A stretch of DNA of 64,000 bases from contig CAZTFF010000015.1 of the NCBI GenBank assembly GCA_964612485.1, positions 43,228 through 107,227 on the forward strand, in the 5' to 3' direction. The stretch's first letter is position 1. The number at the start of each line of letters is the position of its first letter. Source of the DNA: JAFGNV01 sp964612485 (GTDB taxonomy: Bacteria > Chloroflexota > Anaerolineae > 4572-78 > J111). Shown here in pieces: positions 59,001-64,000 of this stretch. The notes under the pieces were generated by a model. It worked only from the letters and a program-made list of their open reading frames with translations. It had not been told where the DNA came from and did not search any database. The position numbers were made by a program, and so were the translations under genes.

Positions 59001-61098
59001 CTTTGCGGCCACGTATCCGGAAATTGCCAACGCACCAAACAAAGCAAAACGCAAAAAAATGATTGATGACTTGCAAACAACTGACCCTGTCGAATACCAG
59101 CGTTATTTCAACACTCAGGCAATGCATGACAGGCTTAGCAATTTTTTCCGCTTTAGTGATAGGTTTCCCTTTACAGGAGTTAGTCGGATAAACCTGTATT
59201 CTGTCTTTGCAGAGTTGGCGATACAGAATGTGGTGTCCAATGGACGGGCGGGACTTGTAATTGCCTCTGGCATAGCTACAGAAGATAACAATAAGACTTT
59301 CTTTGAGGAGTTGGTAAAAAATCAACAACTCATCAACGTTTGGGATTTTGAAAATCGGGATGGTATTTTTCCGGGTGTCCACTCGCAATATAAATTCGCT
59401 ATCTTTTGTGCAGGAGGGCCGGATGCTGGACACGAGGCGACAGACTTTGCTTTCTATTTGTCAAGGGTAAGTCAGATTAGCGAGAATGAAAGACATTTTT
59501 CATTATCGCACAAAGAATTAGCACAAATTAATCCCAATACTAGAACTTGCCCAACTTTCAGAAATAGACGCGAAGCTGAACTAACCAAATCTATCTACCG
59601 AAATACTCAGGCTTGGTGTTTGTACGACTCGGGGGAAGACTGGCCTGGTGTCCCGAAAACCCCCTTCAATATGTCTAATGACTCTCATTTGTTCATAACA
59701 AAACAAGAACTAATCGGAGCTGGTAGATTAACAACATTTGGATGTGGCTATCTAATGGATCGTTATTATCTACCTCTGTATGAGTCAAAATTAATTCAGC
59801 AATTTAATCATAGGTACGCCACATTTTTGGAGTCATCTCAGCAAGATATTGATAATGGAAATCCAATCGAAGTATCCGTTGATGACCTAAAAAATCCAAA
59901 CGTCACAATAGAGTGTAGATATTGGCTAGAAAGCGAAATACAACAAACAAGATATCCTGGAAAATGGTTTGTATCATATCGAATGATAACAAATCCATTA
60001 AATGAGAGAACCGCAATTGCCGCAATTATTCCAAATCGACCATGTAGTAATTCACTTACAATATTTGAAAAACTATCTGCCCAAAATTCTGCGTTATTGT
60101 GCGTTGCCATAAACTCCTTCGTTTATGATTATGTAGCAAGGCAAAAAATATCTGGACGGAATTTTAATCATTGGATTTGGAAACAGATGCCCGTGCCATC
60201 CCCAGATCAAGTAGTGAATTTTGAAATAGCTCCTACGAGACATTTTATTTCCAATTTGATTATTAAAAGATTTCTCGAACTCACCTACACCGCCTGGGAT
60301 CTGCAACCCTTCGCCCAAGACTGTGGCTATCACGGTCCACCTTTCCGTTGGGATGAAGAACGCCGTTTCCTGCTCCGCTGTGAACTGGACGCGGCCTATT
60401 TCCACCTCTACGGCATTACACGGGAGGATGTGGATTACATCATGGACACTTTCCCCATCGTCAAACGCAAGGATGAGAAGGCCCACGGCGAATACCGCAC
60501 CAAGCGCGTCATCCTGGAAATCTATGATGAAATGGCCGAAGCCCAGCGCAGCAGCCAACCCTACCCAACCCGCCTGGACCCGCCCCCGGCTGATCTGCGC
60601 GTGGCCCATCCCTGGGATCCGGCCTTTGGCCAACCGCCGGAACCCGGCCGGGAGTGGGTGGAAGTAGACTACACCCCGGCCACCGAGCCGCCGGCCGCCA
60701 TTGCCGAAACACCCGCCACATACGCCGCCGCCAAGGACTCCCCGGACGCGATCCAACAAACCCTCACCGCCGTTATGCCCCCCTCCGGCGAGACTCGCCC
60801 CGAACGGCTCAAACGGGCCAAAGCCCTGGGGCAAGATCAATCGCCCTTAGCCACCCGCGAGTTGGTCGCCTTTCTGGCCGACGAAGACAGCAGCGTGCGT
60901 TGGCTGGCCTCATCGTCGTTGGTGCAACGCGCCGGTGAAGACACCGTCGCCGCCATCGCCGCCTTTCTCACCCACGCCGAGCCGGAGCGCGCCAATCGCG
61001 CCCGCCCCGAAGCCCTGCGCATCCTGGGCCTCATCGCCGATACGGCTGAGGAGGAATCGGTGCGGCAGGCGGCGCGGGAAATAATAGAACGCGGATGA
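56017..61098 (+). CDS. Eco57I-type N6-adenine DNA methyltransferase with inserted repeats (DISARM DrmMI / type IIG-like)
   Basis: The open frame is 1693 codons. Methyltransferase motifs are present: the region before motif I (TGSYYTPSSLINSLLDSALE), motif I VIDPACGSGHFLIAAANRLA, HGVDINEMSVELCKVALWME and catalytic motif IV VVLGNPPWEKINL. A target-recognition-like region follows. The last 100 residues are HEAT-like (FLADEDSSVRWLASSSLVQR). It should methylate adenine in DNA to mark self. Three low-complexity inserts (about residues 217-241, 330-347 and 522-692) correspond to GGGAGTAGGG-type hairpins; the last also contains an S23 gene in another frame. All keep the frame open, so the protein may still be made with about 170 extra residues between the YYTP and motif I blocks. 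Confidence 0.85.
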   Translation: MQTVSRSNFTTVKTEGAILPADLLQRIADGDLDGLQPEQYHLAANERPNEAINRSWNRCLAVWRSFDQQRRSLDATDTGVSLTRERWLLILFQELGYGRLPFQRRIELDDGATYPISHLWGNTPIHLVSFRQELDRRDPAINRSPHSLVQEFLNRSDDHLWGFVSNGLTLRLLRDNVSLTRAAYLEFDLESMMTGEVYADFSLLWLICHQSRVEILGNREWGVGGREDQQAPTPHSLPAIPSNCWLETWSQEAAAQGTRALDTLRDGVQETIAALGRGFLAHPANADLRRQLQHGDLSTQDYYRQLLRLVYRLIFLFVAEDRDLLLVPEAGNRDKSLASHSLLPTPSEIKERYLNYYSLSRLRRLAEARRGGPHPDLYRSLRRVFELLRQGYAPLGLPALGSFLFSERATPALDAIDLANTDLLNAIRALAFTIEGRVRRPVDYKNLGAEELGSVYESLLELHPQLNIAAATFELATAAGSERKTTGSYYTPSSLINSLLDSALEPVVKAKLEEARELSKQGSREWGKDSPTPHSPFPTPSNEEDNERATDSIVSRPEGVAGRDDPGGELLSSDTRVPQGRDVRDDLADSTSGQHRRGERPREPGRVYPVSTHRPGFTQRVRDTSDPVGTGGAGEQGSHQSPAEPGRDPGQNAEGLDPGAAKEGNEKQGVGSREVGNRGKKPTPHSLPPYSPEEAAILNIKVIDPACGSGHFLIAAANRLALHLARLRTGDDEPGPAARREALREVVRHCIHGVDINEMSVELCKVALWMETLDPGKPLGFLDANIRCGNSLIGATPALLRQGIPDAAFKPITGDDKAYCREWAKRNKKERDQTMLTLEAQPWDRLGDLAAAMAQLDRMGSDTLAEVQAQESTYANLVRSTPYLYSRFWADAWCAAFVWPKKPETGGGFAYPLTEGLFRKIERNPFDVTPWMRDEIERLRDQYQFFHWHLAFPHVFGVPSADEGADNEQTGWNGGFDVVLGNPPWEKINLKDEEFFAATYPEIANAPNKAKRKKMIDDLQTTDPVEYQRYFNTQAMHDRLSNFFRFSDRFPFTGVSRINLYSVFAELAIQNVVSNGRAGLVIASGIATEDNNKTFFEELVKNQQLINVWDFENRDGIFPGVHSQYKFAIFCAGGPDAGHEATDFAFYLSRVSQISENERHFSLSHKELAQINPNTRTCPTFRNRREAELTKSIYRNTQAWCLYDSGEDWPGVPKTPFNMSNDSHLFITKQELIGAGRLTTFGCGYLMDRYYLPLYESKLIQQFNHRYATFLESSQQDIDNGNPIEVSVDDLKNPNVTIECRYWLESEIQQTRYPGKWFVSYRMITNPLNERTAIAAIIPNRPCSNSLTIFEKLSAQNSALLCVAINSFVYDYVARQKISGRNFNHWIWKQMPVPSPDQVVNFEIAPTRHFISNLIIKRFLELTYTAWDLQPFAQDCGYHGPPFRWDEERRFLLRCELDAAYFHLYGITREDVDYIMDTFPIVKRKDEKAHGEYRTKRVILEIYDEMAEAQRSSQPYPTRLDPPPADLRVAHPWDPAFGQPPEPGREWVEVDYTPATEPPAAIAETPATYAAAKDSPDAIQQTLTAVMPPSGETRPERLKRAKALGQDQSPLATRELVAFLADEDSSVRWLASSSLVQRAGEDTVAAIAAFLTHAEPERANRARPEALRILGLIADTAEEESVRQAAREIIERG
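56664..56740. repeat. In-frame hairpin of GGGAATGGGGAGTAGGG type, copy 1
   Basis: A left arm GGGAATAGGGAATGGGGAGT and a right arm CTACTCCCCATTCCCTAC...TATTCCC form a long imperfect hairpin in the methyltransferase gene. It encodes GNREWGVGGREDQQAPTPHS between ordinary protein segments. Length 77 bases. Confidence 0.8.
57005..57056. repeat. In-frame repeat of the same family, copy 2
   Basis: AGGGAATAGGGAC... followed by ...CCCACTCCCTACTCCCCACT. It is a shorter version of the same repeat, encoding GNRDKSLASHSLLPTPS between DLLLVPEA and EIKERYLNYY. Confidence 0.75.
57579..58091 (+). mobile_element. Hairpin-flanked S23 element inserted in the methyltransferase frame
   Basis: Each end is a hairpin of the GGGAGTAGGGAATGGGG family: left arms at 57580-57597 and 57606-57638, right arms at 58019-58053 and 58061-58090. 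Between them is a complete S23 gene with its own ribosome site. The element splits the methyltransferase between its YYTP block and motif I without introducing a stop in the host frame. Size about 513 bases. No target duplication is obvious. Confidence 0.65.
57653..58027 (+). CDS. S23 / bAvd-like four-helix-bundle protein nested in the methyltransferase gene
   Basis: The product is 124 residues. GAGGAGG lies four bases before ATG. The sequence is a textbook S23 (23S rRNA intervening-sequence protein) family member: SYRDLKVWQEGMTLAENCYL, YPREEMYGMISQIRRAANIA, EGNGRENRGEYIRFLRIAQG and SLKELETHLILSERVGL. Such four-helix proteins occur in rRNA intervening sequences and as relatives of the Avd protein of diversity-generating retroelements; their own role is unclear. 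It lies in the +1 frame relative to the methyltransferase, and its stop falls in the right flanking hairpin. No reverse transcriptase is nearby. Confidence 0.88.
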   Translation: MNEQPIQSYRDLKVWQEGMTLAENCYLLTRAYPREEMYGMISQIRRAANIAEGNGRENRGEYIRFLRIAQGSLKELETHLILSERVGLANKVAINPLLSQGETLGKMLRALIRALQKKGMKNRE

Positions 61099-61112
61099 CG
61101 AGGATAACTAAA

Positions 61113-61633
61113 ATGAGCAACAAGACCATTCCCAAAGAAGTCAAAGCGCAAGTTGAAAAAATTGTCCAAACCTTCAACACAGAAGTCATCAAAAATCCGG
61201 ATTACTGCCCATCGCCTATCGCTACCCCGAAACTTACGAGCGGGTGACGGCTTTTTTACGCAGCCTGCTTCCTCCCCCCGATCTGGATTGGCAGAGTTAC
61301 GAGGATTACGAGGCCATTAAAAAAACGGTGGACGACCCCCAAGTTTGGACATCGGCCACGGCTCGATTGTGCGACCTGCGCGACCCCAAAGCCTATCCCC
61401 TGATCGGCCAACTATTTCAAGGGGGCTTGATTGACGAAATGTATATTGATCCGGCGTCTTATGAAAAGTCGTATCAGCAGCTCACCCCCCCGGCTTGGGC
61501 GATCAAAGAGCCGGTTGATTTGCTGACTCGTTTAGCGTCTAAGCAGCCTAAACCGGCCAAATCCTCGGCAAAAAAGAAAGGGAATTGGAAATCAAGATGG
61601 ACCAGGAAAAGATGGGGCCGGGTATCCAGATAA
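61113..61633 (+). pseudogene. Frameshifted, 3'-truncated hypothetical gene
   Basis: A start with GAGGAT ahead gives MSNKTIPKEVKAQVEKIVQT to IKNPDY, then a stop soon after. Another frame takes over smoothly as LPIAYRYPETYERVTAFLRS and continues to DLLTRLASKQPKP. One C appears to be missing near 61206 (GATTAC-TGCCC). The last codons (about 61585-61633) overlap antisense with the recombinase relic, so the natural C-terminus is probably lost. It follows the methyltransferase by 14 bases and may once have been part of that operon. I do not recognise the family. Confidence 0.6.
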
Positions 61634-62220
61634 GCCCGGAGCGCCTGGCGGACCGGCCGGGTCAACGGCACCTGCCGGTAGAGGCCGCGCTTGCCGCGCC
61701 GAACGATCACCTCTCCGCTGCCTTTGTTTATGTTGACATCGCCTCGCTGCAAGGCCAATAACTCGGCCACGCGCAGGCCGGTTCCCAACAAAACCTCGGC
61801 TATGGCTTCATCCCGTTTACTGCCGCTGCGCCGGATCTGGCGCAGCAGGCGCCGCACATAAGTCCCCTCCAGCGATTTAGGCCGGCGCATCTCCAACCGG
61901 ATGCTCTGCGCTGTGGTGGTAGGGTCACTCTCAACATGCCCCCGGGCCACCGCCCACTTGAAGAAGCGCGACAGCCCCACCAAACGAAGATTGAAGGTGC
62001 CCGGTTTGACCTTTTCCACGGTCTGCTGGTGCGCTTTCCAATCGACAATATCGCGGGGAATGATGGCGGCGGGGTCAAAAGACTCGCCGTAACTTTGCTC
62101 GGACCAGGCGGCAAAATGAACCACGGCCCGGCGGTAATTGGCCAGGGTTGACTCGCTTTTGCCCTGCTGCTTGAGCTGCGCCACCCATTCGCCGACGATT
62201 GGATGGGGGATATCAGCCAT
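61474..62220 (-). pseudogene. Tyrosine recombinase (XerC/D-like), C-terminus lost
   Basis: From the ATG at 62220 (SD GGAGG) the protein has an N-terminal core-binding domain (ESTLANYRRAVVHFAAWSEQ, FNLRLVGLSRFFKWAVARGH). The start of the catalytic domain has its first arginine (LLGTGLRVAELLALQRGDVN) and the lysine strand region (RRGKRGLYRQVPLTRPVRQA). Similarity ends at AYLDTRP near 61612; the remaining frame is merely the opposite strand of the neighbouring gene. The HxxR, His/Trp and nucleophilic Tyr are missing, so it cannot recombine DNA. The junction coincides with the damaged end of the convergent gene, which suggests a deletion. Confidence 0.8.
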
Positions 62221-62332
62221 AACGCGCGCCTCCAAAATTATTGTGGGGAGAATTTTCCCCTGCCACGATTATGCAACAGGATGAAATAGGCCCCCTCTCC
62301 CTCCATCAGATTATCATATTTGACGATTTGGG

Positions 62333-62369
62333 TCAACACAAGAGCCGTTGTGGGGAGAACTTGTGTTGA
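62333..62369. repeat. 10-bp inverted repeat before the CRISPR array
   Basis: TCAACACAAG and CTTGTGTTGA are perfect inverses across 17 bases containing GTTGTGGGGAGAA. That segment also resembles ATTGTGGGGAGAA at about 62239-62251. It could be a leader element of the array or a recombinase site. Otherwise 62236-62390 shows no gene. Confidence 0.5.
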
Positions 62370-62394
62370 GAATGATTGGCCGCGGTCAGCCACC

Positions 62395-62430
62395 CGGCCC
62401 CTGAGGGCGTCCGGCGGCTTCTTTTTCTCC
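62395..62430. repeat. Degenerate CRISPR repeat outside the array
   Basis: CGGCCCCTGAGGGCGTCCGG followed by CGGCTTCTTTTTCTCC matches the array repeat except for a lost 5' part and a short insertion. It is separated from the first good repeat by 73 bases. Confidence 0.7.
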
Positions 62431-62433
62431 AGC

Positions 62434-62477
62434 CATCCTCCTTACATCCTCCTTACATCCTCCTTACATCCTCCTTA
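62434..62477. repeat. 11-bp tandem repeat, four copies
   Basis: CATCCTCCTTA is repeated four times head to tail between the degenerate repeat and the first intact CRISPR repeat. The rest of the spacer-like segment (62478-62503) is unique. Confidence 0.9.
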
Positions 62478-62503
62478 TACTCTTTGAGGATCCGACCAGC
62501 ATC

Positions 62504-63945
62504 GTCTTAGTGCCCCTGAGGGCGTCCGGTCTTTTTCTCCTCTAAAGGCTTCGATCCCGAAAAGGCAGAAATTACAAAGTCTTAGTGCCCCTGAGGGCGT
62601 CCGGTCTTTTTCTCCAAAGCTGCTGAAGATGAGGTCACTGCTCTAGAAGAACAGTCTTAGTGCCCCTGAGGGCGTCCGGTCTTTTTCTCCGGATGATCCC
62701 AAAGAATTGCGCCACGCCACCGGCTGCCCGACTTAGTGCCCCTGAGGGCGTCCGGTCTTTTTCTCCGTGGTCCTCCCCCAGCCGTTTGGTGGGTTTTATA
62801 GCTGTCTTAGTGCCCCTGAGGGCGTCCGGTCTTTTTCTCCCCGAAGTAACGACCGGCGATGCCGATGATTTGACGATGTCTTAGTGCCCCTGAGGGCGTC
62901 CGGTCTTTTTCTCCGGTCTGAAGCTGAACGAAAAGGATGGTCTGAAACTAGGTCTTAGTGCCCCTGAGGGCGTCCGGTCTTTTTCTCCCAAGTATGGACC
63001 CAAGATTATTACCAAGAGGTTTCCTTGTCTTAGTGCCCCTGAGGGCGTCCGGTCTTTTTCTCCGGTCAAATGCGCGAAGGCAACCACTGAGCAAATAGCG
63101 CAAGTCTTAGTGCCCCTGAGGGCGTCCGGTCTTTTTCTCCAATTACCTAACTAAGGGAGTCTTAAAATGATAACAGGTCTTAGTGCCCCTGAGGGCGTCC
63201 GGTCTTTTTCTCACGGCTGGAACGACTACGCTAAAACTGTTTACTTTGCACAGTCTTAGTGCCCCTGAGGGCGTCCGGTCTTTTTCTCTCACCAACGGCA
63301 AAACGTATGAGGGCCGCGCCTATGGTCTTAGTGCCCCTGAGGGCGTCCGGTCTTTTTCTCTTGAAAGTCGCCGATCTGTAGGGTTCTCTTGGGAACCATC
63401 GTCTTAGTGCCCCTGAGGGCGTCCGGTCTTTTTCTCCAAGATACCGCGTAATCTCTATCTTATGTCTGGAAATAAAGTCTTAGTGCCCCTGAGGGCGTCC
63501 GGTCTTTTTCTCAGTTTTTGCAGCAGCTACGTTGTACATTCCAGATGAGCGTCTTAGTGCCCCTGAGGGCGTCCGGTCTTTTTCTCTAAGATTCGCAAGC
63601 TATTTTTAACATCGCTGTAACGTTATGTCTTAGTGCCCCTGAGGGCGTCCGGTCTTTTTCTCCAACAATGATTTTACAGCACGGAACGGATACAATGTCT
63701 TAGTGCCCCTGAGGGCGTCCGGTCTTTTTCTCCAAAAGAATAATCGGTAAAATAGGTTTGCAATTCAAGAAACGTCTTAGTGCCCCTGAGGGCGTCCGGT
63801 CTTTTTCTCCCCTTTTTCATTGAGGCGCAAAGCGTCTGAGGTAGCTAACGTCTTAGTGCCCCTGAGGGCGTCCGGTCTTTTTCTCCAAAGCCATTCTGTA
63901 TGATATCCCCGCCAAAAGGCAGGTCTTAGTGCCCCTGAGGGCGTC
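62504..63945 (+). CRISPR. CRISPR array, 20 repeats of 36 bp
   Basis: Repeat starts are at 62504, 62579, 62654, 62730, 62804, 62878, 62952, 63027, 63104, 63177, 63253, 63325, 63401, 63477, 63551, 63627, 63697, 63774, 63850 and 63923. The repeat begins GTCTTAGTGCCCC, has GCCCCTGAGGGC at its centre and ends GTCTTTTTCTC; a C usually follows. The nineteen spacers are all different, 34-41 bases long. The fourth repeat has GA instead of GT at its start. The last repeat keeps only its first 23 bases, which suggests the trailer end on the right and the leader on the left. The transcribed strand is therefore likely plus, though not certain. No cas gene is in the window. After the array, ACCGGCC/GGCCGGT (63954-63988) forms a hairpin. 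Confidence 0.95.
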
Positions 63946-64000
63946 TGTCATTGACCGGCCTATACTTTACCAGGCATCATCGGCCGGTGTTTACCAAGCC

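Noticed and set aside
58360..59433. A 357-codon open frame opposite the methyltransferase gene
   Set aside because: It lies over the methyltransferase motif IV region and its sequence has no domain; the plus-strand frame has all catalytic motifs.
62660..63407. Short open frames across the CRISPR array
   Set aside because: They are translations of the repeat itself (for example GEKDRTPSGALR or SAPEGVRSFS), with unrelated spacer residues between, and have no ribosome sites.

Overview
The window looks like chromosomal DNA of a Chloroflexota bacterium, probably of the Anaerolineae type. This is inferred from the many GAF-domain sensor proteins, the gene content and the mixed GC; no 16S gene is present. 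Three kinds of DNA are joined here: a signalling and housekeeping backbone (about 1-36 kb), a tRNA-anchored integrated element (about 36.9-45 kb) and a defence region (about 46-64 kb).

Backbone. From 1 to 22.1 kb, everything reads leftward. A promoter at 13.5 kb serves a PAS/GAF protein, a substrate-binding lipoprotein and four further Cache/HAMP/GAF or LacI-like/GAF sensors; none of those read to their end carries a kinase or other output domain. Next to them lie a lone receiver protein, two hybrid histidine kinases, a NarL-type regulator with a NarX-type kinase and an RsbW-like ATPase. Two of these transcription units share a 44-base upstream element with a 22-base direct repeat and the same distance to a TATAAT box. 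At 22-25 kb are a K+ channel with a TrkA-N domain, a GNAT acetyltransferase and a lone sugar-type ABC ATPase. From 30.4 to 25.05 kb, a clear promoter and terminator bracket a methionine/SAM-cycle operon: mtnA, a PfkB kinase, ahcY, a small membrane protein and metK. At 30.5-32.8 kb there is a scrap heap of transposase relics, with a Tn5-like IS inserted into one of them. A TgpA-like transglutaminase follows.

RNA region. A consensus promoter at 35.59 kb drives a roughly 190-base structured RNA with an intrinsic terminator (6S RNA is the best guess). After it come tRNA-Arg, RNase P RNA and tRNAs Met, Trp, Gly, Phe, Gln and Asp.

Integrated element. The 3' end of tRNA-Asp overlaps the end of a large serine recombinase gene. 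Two more serine recombinase genes follow, one without zinc-ribbon cysteines and one with the catalytic serine replaced. Beyond them are an XRE regulator, an AT-rich membrane-protein gene and a replication-relaxation-like gene interrupted by an in-frame stop. The intergenic stretch at 44.7-46 kb carries repeats and two likely small RNAs.

Defence region. A four-gene rightward operon resembles DISARM: a DEAD helicase with DUF1998 and a nuclease-like C-terminus, a SNF2/RapA-type helicase, an unknown 379-residue protein and an Eco57I-type N6-adenine methyltransferase. A PIN/DUF6364 toxin-antitoxin pair lies antisense inside it. The methyltransferase gene is the strangest object in the window. Its reading frame contains three in-frame insertions made of GGGAGTAGGGAATGGGG-type hairpins, and the largest carries a complete S23 four-helix-bundle gene in another frame. 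Downstream lie a frameshifted unknown gene fused at its end to a truncated tyrosine recombinase, then a 20-repeat CRISPR array with no cas gene in view.
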